Positions 1 through 13,529 of a DNA stretch of 64,000 nt are shown piece by piece. Source of the DNA: Variovorax sp. E3 (lineage in GTDB: Bacteria; Pseudomonadota; Gammaproteobacteria; Burkholderiales; Burkholderiaceae_C); contig NZ_MOWM01000020.1 of the NCBI RefSeq assembly GCF_016082275.1, positions 1 through 64,000 on the forward strand, in the 5' to 3' direction. Numbering within the stretch: position 1 is the first letter of the stretch; every line of letters starts with the position of its first letter. A program made the position numbers and the translations under genes. Under the pieces are notes generated by a model. It had not been told where the DNA came from. It saw only the letters and a list, made by a program, of their open reading frames with translations, and ran no database searches.

Positions 1-181
1 CGGCGTCGTCCAGGTTGCCCACGAGCGGGCGCACGCCGGCGGCTCGCAAGGCGGCCACGCGGTCGGCTGAAGACGTGAGCGCCACCAGCTGCATGCGCCC
101 CCGCAGGTCGCGCGCAACGCGCTGGCCGACGTCGCCGCAGCCGACGATCAGGAGGCGCTCGCGCCGGAAGCGGGCCGGCAA
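1..181 (-). CDS. NAD(P)-binding epimerase/dehydrogenase-like protein, N-terminal part
   Basis: Only the first 60 or so codons are in the window; the gene continues beyond base 1. The minus-strand translation opens with a Rossmann dinucleotide-binding motif, LLIVGCGDVGQR, followed by LVALTSSADR and a VRPLVGNLDD stretch typical of the YeeZ-like extended short-chain dehydrogenase family. No ATG is in frame; TTG at 181 or TTG at 211 are the candidate starts and neither has a clear ribosome-binding site. It is divergent from the reductase that follows. Substrate unknown. Confidence 0.6.
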   Translation of the reverse strand, partial: MPARFRRERLLIVGCGDVGQRVARDLRGRMQLVALTSSADRVAALRAAGVRPLVGNLDDA

Positions 182-286
182 GGCGCCGGAGGGGCTATTG
201 ATTGAAGGCAAAATCCTGTTCCTGTCCCAATTCAGTTGCTCCCGGGCTGTTCGCAGTGCCGGGAGATTACCCCTCGAAGAATACCG

Positions 287-1351
287 ATGACTGCTACAGC
301 GCCGCACGAAGCGGGCTTTTCCATCACCGTCGAGCCCAGTGGCCGCCATTTCGTGGCGCAAGGCGACGAAACCATCCTCGCAGCCGGCATCCGGCAAGGC
401 ATCGGCCTCCCCTACGGCTGCAAGGACGGCGCCTGCGGCTCCTGCAAGTGCAAGAAGCTCTCGGGCGAGGTCACGCTCGGCCCGCACCAGAGCAAGGCCC
501 TGAGCGCCGAAGAGCAGTTGGCCGGCTTCGTGCTGACCTGCTGCGCCCATGCCACCAGCGACGTGGTGCTCGAGTCGCGCCAGGTCACCGAGGCCGGCGC
601 GCTGCCGATCCGCAAGATGCCGGTGCGCGTGATGGCGCTGGCGCGCCAGTCGCACGACGTGATGATGGTGCGCCTGCAACTGCCGGCCGGCGAGCCGCTG
701 CAGTTCTACGCGGGCCAGTACGTGGAGTTCATCCTGCGCGACGGCGCGCGCCGCAGCTACTCGATGGCCAATGCGCCGCACACCGTGAGCGTGCCGGGCA
801 CGGGCATCGAGCTGCACCTGCGGCACATGCCCGGCGGCAAGTTCACCGACCACGTGTTCGGCACGATGAAGGAAAAGGAAATCCTGCGCATCGAAGGCCC
901 GTTCGGCAGCTTCTTCCTGCGTGAGGACTCCGAGCGGCCGATGATTTTGCTGGCCTCGGGCACGGGCTTCGCGCCCATCAAGGCGCTGCTGGAGCATATG
1001 CAGTTCAAGGGCATCTCGCGGCCCGTGTCGCTCTACTGGGGCGGCCGCCGGCCCGAAGACCTGTACATGGACGCCTGGGTGCGCGAGCAGATGGCGCAAA
1101 TGCCCAACCTGCGCTACGTGCCCGTGATCTCCAACGCCACGCCCGACGACAACTGGACCGGCCGCACCGGCTTCGTCCACCAGGCCGTGCTGGAAGACTT
1201 CGCCGACCTGTCGGGCCACCAGGTCTATGCCTGCGGTGCGCCCATCGTGGTCGACTCGGCCAAGCGCGACTACGTGGCGCTGGCGGGCCTGCCCGAAGAA
1301 GAGTTTTTCGCAGACGCGTTCACCACCGAGGCCGACAAGGCCATCCCCTGA
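287..1351 (+). CDS. Ferredoxin-reductase (CDP-6-deoxy-delta-3,4-glucoseen reductase-like)
   Basis: A 354-residue one-piece electron-transfer flavoprotein. The N-terminus is a plant-type 2Fe-2S ferredoxin domain with cysteines at 45, 50 and 53 (YGCKDGACGSC) and a distal LTCCAH at about residue 83. It is followed by an FAD domain carrying RRSYSMAN and an NAD(P) domain with LLASGTGFAPIKALL. This domain order is that of the reductases often named AscD/RfbI and of oxygenase reductase components. In betaproteobacteria without a neighbouring oxygenase, as here, the electron acceptor is usually unknown. ATG at 287 is preferred because the ferredoxin domain begins ten residues later; an upstream in-frame extension to 236 looks non-coding. 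Confidence 0.85.
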   Translation: MTATAPHEAGFSITVEPSGRHFVAQGDETILAAGIRQGIGLPYGCKDGACGSCKCKKLSGEVTLGPHQSKALSAEEQLAGFVLTCCAHATSDVVLESRQVTEAGALPIRKMPVRVMALARQSHDVMMVRLQLPAGEPLQFYAGQYVEFILRDGARRSYSMANAPHTVSVPGTGIELHLRHMPGGKFTDHVFGTMKEKEILRIEGPFGSFFLREDSERPMILLASGTGFAPIKALLEHMQFKGISRPVSLYWGGRRPEDLYMDAWVREQMAQMPNLRYVPVISNATPDDNWTGRTGFVHQAVLEDFADLSGHQVYACGAPIVVDSAKRDYVALAGLPEEEFFADAFTTEADKAIP

Positions 1352-1368
1352 GACAAGACCCCAGAAAA

Positions 1369-2346
1369 ATGAAAACGAGACACTTCCTGCTCACCCTGCT
1401 CGCAAGCACCACGGCCCTGCTGAGCGCCGGTCAGGCGATGGCACAGCAGCAGCGCCCCATCCGCCTCGTCGTGCCCTACGCGGCGGGCGGCCCGATCGAC
1501 AACACCGCGCGCATCCTGGCCGAGAGGGTCAAGGACACGCTGGGCCCGGTCATCATCGACAACAAGCCCGGCGCGGGCGGCAACATCGGCGCCGACATCG
1601 TGGCGAAGGCGCCGGCCGACGGCCTGACCATCGGCATCGCGGCCACGGCCACGAACGCGGTGAACCCGTGGCTCTACAGCAAGATCCCGTTCAACGCCGC
1701 GACCGACTTCGCGCCGATCACGCAGATGGTCCGCGTGCCCAACGTGCTGGTGATGAACGCCGACACCGCCAGGCGCCTGAACATCAACACCGTGGCCGAC
1801 CTGATCCGCTACGCCAAGGCCAACCCCGCCAAGCTCAACTACGGCAGCGGCGGCAACGGCAGCGCGGGGCACCTGGCGGGCGAGCTGTTCAAGAAGGAAG
1901 CGGGCATCTTCGCGCTGCACATTCCGTACAACGGCGGCAGCCCGGCGCAGCTGGCGCTGATCTCGGGGCAGGTCGACTTCAACTTCGACAACCTGGCCAC
2001 CGCCGCGCCGAACATCCGCTCGGGCAAGCTGAAGGCGATTGCGGTGACGACGCTGCAGCGCAGCGGCGCGCTGCCCGAGGTGCCGCCGATTGCCGACACG
2101 CTCAAGGGCTTCTCGATCGACACCTGGTGGGGCCTGGTCGCTCCGGCCGGCACGCCGCACGACGTGGTCGTGAAGCTGAATCAGGCCTTCGTGGCCGCGC
2201 TGAATGCGCCCGAAACGAAGACGCGCTTCGCCGGACTGCTGGCCGAGCCGGTGGCCAGCTCGCCGGAGCAGTTCGGCGCGTTCATGAAGAGCGAACTCTC
2301 CAAGTACGAAGCCGTCGTCAAGGCGACTGGCGCCAAGGTCGACTAA
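1369..2346 (+). CDS. Bug-family (TctC-like) periplasmic solute-binding protein
   Basis: A 325-residue exported binding protein of the tripartite tricarboxylate transporter (TTT) type. A signal peptide (MKTRHFLLTLLAS, cleavage near AMA-Q at residue 25) is followed by the family opening PIRLVVPYAAGGPIDNTAR, then NKPGAGGNIGADIVAK and the HIPYNGGSPAQLALISGQVD loop. Bug proteins bind small carboxylates or related metabolites and hand them to TctA/TctB membrane partners. No tctAB lies next to it; the closest pair in the window is at 47-49 kb. It follows the reductase by 17 bases on the same strand and its stop abuts the stop of livF, which converges on it. Ligand not predictable. Confidence 0.9.
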   Translation: MKTRHFLLTLLASTTALLSAGQAMAQQQRPIRLVVPYAAGGPIDNTARILAERVKDTLGPVIIDNKPGAGGNIGADIVAKAPADGLTIGIAATATNAVNPWLYSKIPFNAATDFAPITQMVRVPNVLVMNADTARRLNINTVADLIRYAKANPAKLNYGSGGNGSAGHLAGELFKKEAGIFALHIPYNGGSPAQLALISGQVDFNFDNLATAAPNIRSGKLKAIAVTTLQRSGALPEVPPIADTLKGFSIDTWWGLVAPAGTPHDVVVKLNQAFVAALNAPETKTRFAGLLAEPVASSPEQFGAFMKSELSKYEAVVKATGAKVD

Positions 2347-3123
<777 letters not shown>

Positions 3124-3124
3124 T

Positions 3125-3901
3125 TCAGTGGCCTCCGGTGCCGAGGTAGGCCTCGATCACCTTCTCGTTCTTCTGCACGTCCGCCGGCGTTCCCTCGGCA
3201 ATCTGCTTGCCGTAGTCCAGCACGGTGACGCGGTCGCACAGGCCCATGATGAGCTTGACGTCGTGTTCGATGATCAGGATGGTGCGGTTGTCGCGGCGGA
3301 TGCGGTCGATGAGCTCGCGCAGCGCGACCTTCTCCGTCAGGTTCATTCCGGCGGCGGGCTCGTCGAGCGCGATGAGCTGCGGGTCGGTCGCCAGCGCGCG
3401 CGCAATTTCGAGGCGGCGCTGGTCGCCGTAGCTCAGCGTGCGCGCCTTGTAGTCGGCGAACTTGCCGATGCCCACGTAGTCGAGCAGTTCGTGCGCGCGG
3501 TCGGCAATGGCTTTTTCTTCGGCCTTGAAGCTGCCGGTGCGCAGCATGGCGCCGAACACGCCCGAGTTGGTGCGGATGTGGCGCCCGACCATCACGTTCT
3601 CCAGCGCCGTCATTTCGGCGAACAGGCGAATGTTCTGGAAGGTGCGCGCAATGCCGGCCTTGGCCACTTCGTGCACGGCCGTCGGCTGGTAGGGCTTGCC
3701 GGCCAGTTCGAAGGTGCCGCTGTCGGGCGTGTACAGGCCGGTGATCACGTTGAAGAACGTGGTCTTACCCGCGCCGTTCGGGCCGATCAGTCCGTAGACC
3801 TGGCCGCGCTTGATGGTGATGCCCACGTCCGAGAGGGCCTGCAGCCCGCCGAAGCGCTTGGAGATGCCGCGAACGTCGAGGATGGTGTCCGTTGTCGTCA
3901 T
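3125..3901 (-). CDS. livG: ABC transporter ATPase LivG-type
   Basis: A 258-residue ATPase, partner of LivF in the heterodimeric nucleotide-binding part of a HAAT importer. Visible motifs are GPNGAGKTTFFN (Walker A), LSYGDQRRLEIARALA (signature), and LIALDEPAAGMN (Walker B plus the LivG-specific AAGMN). The C-terminal VIEAYLGTG motif is characteristic of LivG. It lies 21 bases downstream of livM and one base upstream of livF. No internal damage is seen in this gene, unlike the two permease genes upstream. Confidence 0.92.
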   Translation of the reverse strand: MTTTDTILDVRGISKRFGGLQALSDVGITIKRGQVYGLIGPNGAGKTTFFNVITGLYTPDSGTFELAGKPYQPTAVHEVAKAGIARTFQNIRLFAEMTALENVMVGRHIRTNSGVFGAMLRTGSFKAEEKAIADRAHELLDYVGIGKFADYKARTLSYGDQRRLEIARALATDPQLIALDEPAAGMNLTEKVALRELIDRIRRDNRTILIIEHDVKLIMGLCDRVTVLDYGKQIAEGTPADVQKNEKVIEAYLGTGGH

Positions 3902-3922
3902 GTTGATTCTTCCTCTCTGTGT

Positions 3923-5129
3923 TCAGGGGTTGATCGACATGGGACGCGAAGCCGCACCCGGCATTTCGTCGGCGGGCGAATCGATGCCCGGCGCATGGGT
4001 CTGCAACGAGCCCGGGGCCACGGCCGCGTGGGTCGGGTCGACGGGCACGCCGCCCTTTTTGGTCAGCGTCTTGCCATGCTCCGGCGACGGCCACAAGCCG
4101 CGCGGGCGCATCAGCATGATGACGATCATGGCCAGCGCAATGAACAGCTGGCGCAGGATGGACGCGTCCAGGCGGCCGTCGGTCAGCGACTGCAGCGGGC
4201 CGGCCACGTAGCGCAGCACTTCGGGCAGCGCGGCCAGCAGCACGGCGCCCAGGATCACGCCGGGCAGGTGGCCGATGCCGCCGAGCACGACCATGGCCAC
4301 GATCATCACCGACTCCATCAGGCTGAAGGACTCGGGCGACACGAAGCCCTGGAAGGCCGCGAACATGGCACCCGACACGCCGCCGAAGCTCGCGCCCATG
4401 CCGAAGGCAGCAGCTTCATGTTGCGGGTGTTGATGCCCATGGCCTTGGCGGCGATCTCGTCTTCGCGGATGGCCATCCAGGCGCGGCCGATGCGCGAGGT
4501 CTGCAGGCGGTGCGAGATGATCACGGTGGCGATCACCAGCGCCAGGAACAGGTAGTAGTACAGCGACACCGACGAGATGGTGAAGCCGTCGAACTTCCAT
4601 GCCTTGCCCAGGTCCAGGCCCCAGAACTTGATGGAGTCGATGGCCGTGATGCCCTTCGGACCGTTGGTGATGTTCACCGGCTGGTCCAGGTTGTTCAGGA
4701 ACACGCGGATGATTTCGCCGAAGCCCAGCGTCACGATGGCCAGGTAGTCGCCGCGCAGCTTGAGCGTGGGCGCGCCCAGCAGCACGCCCAGGCAACCGGC
4801 CACCACCAGCGCCAGCGGTATCACGATCAGCAGCGAGGTGTGCATGCCGTTCGGGAACATCTGCGCGAACCACGGGAAGGTCTCGGTCAGGTGCGACGAA
4901 CCCATCAGCGCGAAGAGGTAGGCCCCCACCGCGAAGAAGGCGACGTAGCCCAGGTCGAGCAGGCCGGCGTAGCGACCACGATGTTCAGGCCCAGGGCCAG
5001 CAGCACATAGAGCAGTGCGATATCGGCGATGCGCACCCATGCGTTGCCCTGCATCTGCAGCAGCAGGGGCAGCGCGAGCACGGCGATGATGCCGACGATG
5101 TAGAGAGCCAGGTTCTTGCTGTTCTTCAT
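3923..5129 (-). CDS. livM: ABC transporter permease LivM-type (two apparent frameshifts)
   Basis: Inner-membrane permease of the HAAT importer. The reading frame changes twice. From ATG 5129 the protein runs MKNSKNLALYIVG through ALGLNIVV, then needs one extra C near 4973 to continue GYAGLLDLGYVAFFAVGAY. It needs another C near 4408 to join INTRNMKLL to AFGMGASFGG. Restoring both bases gives one 402-residue protein with the conserved EAA-like loop RIGRAWMAIREDEIAA, many membrane segments and a 45-residue hydrophilic tail. Both breaks lie in GCC runs and are most easily explained as sequencing deletions. It sits between livH and livG, spacing 13 and 21 bases. Confidence 0.85.
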
Positions 5130-5142
5130 GATTCGCTGCTCC

Positions 5143-6071
5143 TTACGCGCGGTCCGCCACGCGTTCGCCGAGCAGGCCCGACGGACGCAGCGTGAGCATG
5201 ACGATCAGCACGATGAACGCGAAGATGTCGCTGTAGTTGCTGCCCAGCACACCACCGGTGATGGTGCCGATGTAGCCCGAGCCGATGGCCTCGATGAGAC
5301 CCAGCAGGATGCCGCCGACCACCGCGCCCGCGAGGTTGCCGATGCCGCCGAACACGGCCGCGGTGAAGGCTTCAGGCCAGGCAGGAAGCCCATCGCGTGT
5401 TGCGCGATGCCGTAGTTCGAGGCGTACATGACGCCGGCGATGGCCGCCAGCACGGCGCCGATGATGAAGGTGGCCGAGATGACCATGTCGGGGCGGATGC
5501 CCATCAGCGCGGCGACCCGCGGGTTCTCCGCCGTGGCGCGCATCGCGCGGCCCAGCTTGGTGTAGTTGACCAGCCACATGAGCACCACGAGCGAGAACGC
5601 CGTAACGCTCAGGATCATGACCTGCGTGGGCGAGATCACCGCGCCGCCCACGTGGATGGGGTCGGTGGGCAGCAGGTTGGGATACGCCTTGTTGGTCGGC
5701 TTCCAGATGATCATCGCCAGCGTCTGCAGCAGGATCGACATGCCGATGGCGGTGATGAGCGGCGCGAGCTTGGGGCTGTTGCGCAGCGGCCGGTAGGCCA
5801 CTTTCTCGATCACGAAGTTCAGGGTTGCCGCGACGACGCAGGCAATGATCAACGCGATGAGGAGGATCAACCAGCCCGGTGTGTTGGGCATGCCGTCCTT
5901 CATGAGACCGATGATGGTCCAGCTCGTCAGAGCCCCCACCATCAACACTTCTCCGTGTGCAAAGTTGATCAGATTGATGATGCCGTACACCATGGTGTAG
6001 CCCAAGGCTATCAAGGCATACATGCTGCCCAGTACCAGACCGTTGATGATCTGCTGCAGCAAAATGTCCAT
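5143..6071 (-). CDS. livH: ABC transporter permease LivH-type (one apparent frameshift)
   Basis: First gene of the livHMGF operon and the second membrane permease. It starts MDILLQQIINGLVLGSMYAL, with the hallmark GYTMVYGIINLINFAHGE, and reads cleanly to GFLPGLK. There a GGCC near 5370 has become GGC, so the frame is lost; adding one base restores AFTAAVFGGIGNLAGAVVGG to the stop at 5143. The repaired length is 309 residues, normal for LivH. ATG 6071 is chosen because the family begins here; the longer in-frame start at 6110 has no family support. The 240-base region upstream (6072-6311) should hold the operon promoter. Confidence 0.87.
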
Positions 6072-6311
6072 AACGCGTTCCCTATGTGTTGCACCGTTGC
6101 GGGGTGCCATTCACCCACCGAAGCACCGGTTTGGCGCCCTCGGCTTGACAAGCAAAAAACCAGCCAACATGTGTCGCCGGCGGATTTGTGGGCGGGATTG
6201 TAGTCACGCCCCAGCGCTGATTTGGTGCGTGTTGACCGGGGTTTACCCGCTCACCTCATGCTGTATGCGCGTGGGGTCATGCACGGCTTGCGCGCATGTT
6301 GCAAGACAGTA

Positions 6312-7604
6312 TCAGTCGTTGCCTTCGACGTTGCGGCGGCGCAGTTCGCGCAGCTTTTCGCCGATGCGGATTTCGAGGCCGCGCTCGACGGGCTCGTAGA
6401 AGACCTGGCCTTCCAGGCCGTCGGGAAGGTAGCGCTCGCCGGCGGCGAAACCGCCCTCCTCGTCGTGCGCATAGCGATAACCCTTACCGTAGTCGAGCTC
6501 CTTCATGAGCTTGGTCGGCGCATTGCGCAGGTGCATGGGCACCGGGCGCATGCTGTCCTTCTTCACGAGGGCGCGCACGGCGTTGTAGGCCTTGTAGACC
6601 GCGTTCGACTTGGGCGCGATGGCCAGGTAGACCACGCACTCGGCCAGTGCCAGTTCGCCCTCGGGGGTACCCAGCCGCTCATAGACCTCGGCCGCGTCGA
6701 GCGCGAGCCGCAACGCACGCGGATCGGCCAGGCCGATGTCTTCGCTGGCCATGCGCACCAGCCGGCGCGCCATGTAGCGCGGGTCGGCACCGCCGTCGAG
6801 CATGCGCACGAACCAGTAGAGCGCGGCGTCGGGGTCGCTGCCGCGCACCGACTTGTGCAGCGCGCTGATGGTGTCGTAGAACTGTTCGCCGCCCTTGTCG
6901 TAGCGCCGCATGCGCTCGCCGAGCACACGCAGGAGCCATTCGTCGGTGATGTTCGAGAGCTTCTCGGCGCGCGCGGCAACGGCCAGCGTCTCAAGCGTGT
7001 TGAGCAACCGGCGCGCGTCGCCATCGGCGTAGGCGACGAGACGATCGACCGCGGTGGTGTCGATGGCGGGCACGGCCTGGATGTCTTGCGCGCGCGCCAC
7101 GATCTGCTTGAGGTCGTCTTCGTTGAGCGACTGCAGCACGTACACGGCGGCCCGCGACAGCAACGCGGAGTTGACCTCGAACGACGGGTTCTCGGTGGTG
7201 GCACCGATGAAGGTGAACAAGCCCGACTCCACGTGCGGCAGGAAGGCGTCCTGCTGGCTCTTGTTGAAGCGGTGCACCTCGTCGACGAAGACGATGGTGC
7301 GCTGCTGCGTGAGCCCGTCGCGCGCGGCGGTGGCGAGGTCGACCGCTTCGCGGATGTCCTTCACGCCGCCGAGCACCGCGCTGATGCTGAGGAACTGGGC
7401 GTCGAAGGCATCGGCCATGAGCCGCGCGATGGTGGTCTTGCCGGTGCCGGGCGGGCCCCAGAGGATGCAGGAATGCGGCTGCCCCGACTCGAAGGCGATG
7501 CGCAGCGACATGCCCGGCCCCAGCAGGTGCTGCTGGCCGATCACTTCGCCGAGCGTGCGGGGCCGCAGGCGCTCGGCCAGGGGTTGATGGGCGCTGGTGG
7601 CCAA
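6312..7604 (-). CDS. rarA: Replication-associated recombination protein A (AAA ATPase)
   Basis: A 430-residue RarA/MgsA clamp-loader-like ATPase that acts at stalled replication forks. The family start PLAERLRPRTLGEVIGQ is followed by Walker A GPPGTGKTT at residues 50-58, Walker B TIVFVDEVHRFNKSQQDAF and the sensor I segment FIGATTENPSFEVN. The C-terminal RarA tetramerisation region includes MRPVPMHLRNAPTKLMKELDY-like residues. It lies 24 bases downstream of lolA on the same strand, the order seen across Burkholderiales (ftsK-lolA-rarA). No frameshifts. Confidence 0.95.
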   Translation of the reverse strand: MATSAHQPLAERLRPRTLGEVIGQQHLLGPGMSLRIAFESGQPHSCILWGPPGTGKTTIARLMADAFDAQFLSISAVLGGVKDIREAVDLATAARDGLTQQRTIVFVDEVHRFNKSQQDAFLPHVESGLFTFIGATTENPSFEVNSALLSRAAVYVLQSLNEDDLKQIVARAQDIQAVPAIDTTAVDRLVAYADGDARRLLNTLETLAVAARAEKLSNITDEWLLRVLGERMRRYDKGGEQFYDTISALHKSVRGSDPDAALYWFVRMLDGGADPRYMARRLVRMASEDIGLADPRALRLALDAAEVYERLGTPEGELALAECVVYLAIAPKSNAVYKAYNAVRALVKKDSMRPVPMHLRNAPTKLMKELDYGKGYRYAHDEEGGFAAGERYLPDGLEGQVFYEPVERGLEIRIGEKLRELRRRNVEGND

Positions 7605-7628
7605 ACCGGTTCTACGCTTCTTCGGAGC

Positions 7629-8260
7629 TTATTGCTTGACGACATCGGCGCCGGCGGGCGCCTTGAAGTCGAACACGCTGGCCGGCAGCGACGGGTTCAC
7701 TTCGACCTTGCTGAACTTGAGCACCGAGCGCTGGCCGAAGCTGTCGAGAATCTCGAGCGCCGCGAGCGCATCGCCCTGGAAGCCGACCTGCACGCTCTGC
7801 AACTGGCCGTCCTTGTTCTTCGGCGTGGCCTTGACCCATTGCAGGCCGTCGCGCTCGGGGGAGGCCTCGAGCGTGAAGTCGGCCTGCAGCGCCTTCAGGT
7901 CGGGCGCGGCGGCAATCAGCGCGGCGGGCGTGGAGCCCAGCGCCTGCGCCTGCGCGCGCTGCGTGACCTGGTTCAGGTCGCGTCGTACAGCCACAGCGTC
8001 TTGCCGTCGGCCACGATGCTCTGCGCGAAGGGCTTCTGGTAGTCGAACTTGAATTTGCCGGGGCGCTGGAATTCGAAGGTGCCGGTCGAGGTCTTGGTGC
8101 GGCCCGGCTGGCCTTCGCGCGACGGCGCGGTCACGGTCTGCGTGAAATCGGCGCGGCCGGACTTGACGGTCTTCACGAAGGTTTCGAGGCTTTCAAGCCC
8201 GCCGGCCCACGCGTTGGCGGAGCACAGAAGGCCGATCAATAGCCAATGACGCAATTTCAA
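7629..8260 (-). CDS. lolA: Outer-membrane lipoprotein carrier protein LolA (one apparent frameshift)
   Basis: Periplasmic chaperone that carries lipoproteins from LolCDE to LolB. The start is TTG at 8260, placed by the ribosome-binding site AGCAAGGA just upstream, and opens a signal peptide LKLRHWLLIGLLCSANAWA. The mature part contains ESLETFVKTVKSGRADFTQTV and FKFDYQKPFAQSIVADGKTLWLYD. Near 7980 a GCCG reads GCG; adding the lost base joins LWLYDA to DLNQVTQRAQA and gives 210 residues, normal for LolA. LolA is essential in most Gram-negatives, so a real inactivation is unlikely. Lies between ftsK and rarA. Confidence 0.88.
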
Positions 8261-8426
8261 TTTGGATTCCTTGCTTGGAAAGCTGTGGCTTCGGGCTTCC
8301 ACCCTACCCGCCACGAATTGCGGCAGGTGTAGGTCTTGATGAAGATTTGCAATGCCGGATGCGTGCATTTGCAAATTGCCTTTCAGCACGTAACCGAATC
8401 GGAAATATCGGAGATCGCCTCGCGAA

Positions 8427-12774
<4,348 letters not shown>

Positions 12775-12797
12775 AGCCCGGCTGCGGCCAAACGGGC

Positions 12798-12803
12798 TAT
12801 AAT
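12798..12803 (+). promoter_or_regulatory. -10 box of the rpmBG promoter
   Basis: A perfect TATAAT, in an otherwise GC-rich intergenic region between trxB and rpmB. The -35 element is weak (TAAAGC around 12772-12777). Transcription would begin near 12809-12811, giving a leader of about 140 bases before rpmB. Confidence 0.6.
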
Positions 12804-12809
12804 CCTAGG

Positions 12810-12848
12810 CTTTGCCGAAATACGGCTCTTTCGAGAGTTCCGGCAAAG
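12810..12848 (+). other. Stem-loop at the 5' end of the rpmBG leader
   Basis: Outer arms CTTTGCCG (12810-12817) and CGGCAAAG (12841-12848) pair perfectly. Inside them CTCT-TTCG-AGAG (12826-12837) forms an inner hairpin with a UUCG loop. There is no T-run, so it is not a terminator. It begins at the expected transcription start and could stabilise the mRNA or be a ribosomal-protein autoregulatory leader. Confidence 0.5.
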
Positions 12849-12947
12849 TCGGGGTACCGCCACCCGTTTCTGGCGAGGTCAAGCTGCAAAACACCCTGCA
12901 ATCGCCACGATTGCGCCGGTGCCAGCTGTTCAAGAAAGAGTGTCCAC

Positions 12948-13181
12948 ATGGCACGCGTATGCGACGTAACGGGCAAAGGCCCGATGGTCGGAAACAACGT
13001 TTCCCACGCCAACAACAAAACCAAGCGCCGGTTCCTGCCGAACCTGCAATATCGCCGTTTCTGGGTCGAGACTGAAAACCGCTGGGTTCGCCTGCGCGTT
13101 TCGAGCGCTGCACTGCGCCTGATCGACAAGAACGGTATCGACGCCGTGCTCGCAGACCTGCGCGCACGCGGCCAAGCTTAA
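12948..13181 (+). CDS. rpmB: 50S ribosomal protein L28
   Basis: A 77-residue L28 protein of the large ribosomal subunit. It opens [20 protein letters not shown], followed by [19 protein letters not shown], as in other betaproteobacteria, and is full length. It is the first gene of the rpmB-rpmG pair, with a leader of about 140 bases holding a TATAAT box and a stem-loop. The same pair, in the same order, is found in almost all proteobacteria. Confidence 0.97.
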   Translation: MARVCDVTGKGPMVGNNVSHANNKTKRRFLPNLQYRRFWVETENRWVRLRVSSAALRLIDKNGIDAVLADLRARGQA

Positions 13182-13192
13182 GGAGCTGAATC

Positions 13193-13366
13193 ATGGCAAC
13201 GAGCAAAGGCGGACGCGAAAAGATCAAGCTGGAATCCACCGCGGGTACCGGCCACTTCTACACGACCAGCAAGAACAAGAAGACGATGCCTGAAAAGATG
13301 TCGATCATGAAGTTCGACCCGAAGGCACGCAAGCACGTCGAATACAAGGAAATCAAGCTGAAGTAA
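13193..13366 (+). CDS. rpmG: 50S ribosomal protein L33
   Basis: A 57-residue L33 protein, 11 bases after rpmB with the ribosome-binding site AAGGAG. The translation runs [20 protein letters not shown] and ends EYKEIKLK. It contains no CxxC zinc-binding pairs, so it is the zinc-independent (C-minus) form usual in proteobacteria. Compared with common betaproteobacterial versions it carries one extra residue (Ser4). It is followed by a strong terminator. Confidence 0.96.
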   Translation: MATSKGGREKIKLESTAGTGHFYTTSKNKKTMPEKMSIMKFDPKARKHVEYKEIKLK

Positions 13367-13391
13367 TTCAGCCCTGGTTTTCCCAAACAAG

Positions 13392-13420
13392 AAACCCGCT
13401 GCTCACCCAGCGGGTTTTTT
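13392..13420 (+). terminator. Intrinsic terminator of rpmBG
   Basis: AAACCCGCTG (13392-13401) pairs with CAGCGGGTTT (13408-13417), followed by a run of six T (13415-13420). It lies 25 bases after the rpmG stop. Confidence 0.9.
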
Positions 13421-13474
13421 GTTGCCCGTCGATTTGCAATGCCATGCATGCAATACACAAAAAGGCGGACACAA

Positions 13475-13500
13475 AAAAGCCGACCCTGGGGTCGGCTTTT
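13475..13500. terminator. Bidirectional terminator between rpmG and the desaturase gene
   Basis: AAAAGCCGACCC (13475-13486) pairs with GGGTCGGCTTTT (13489-13500); the A-run before and T-run after make it work on both strands. It should stop the minus-strand desaturase transcript and act as a second stop for rpmBG. Confidence 0.85.
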
Positions 13501-13529
13501 TATTGAAGCGTGAAAGCGATCGCTCGGTC

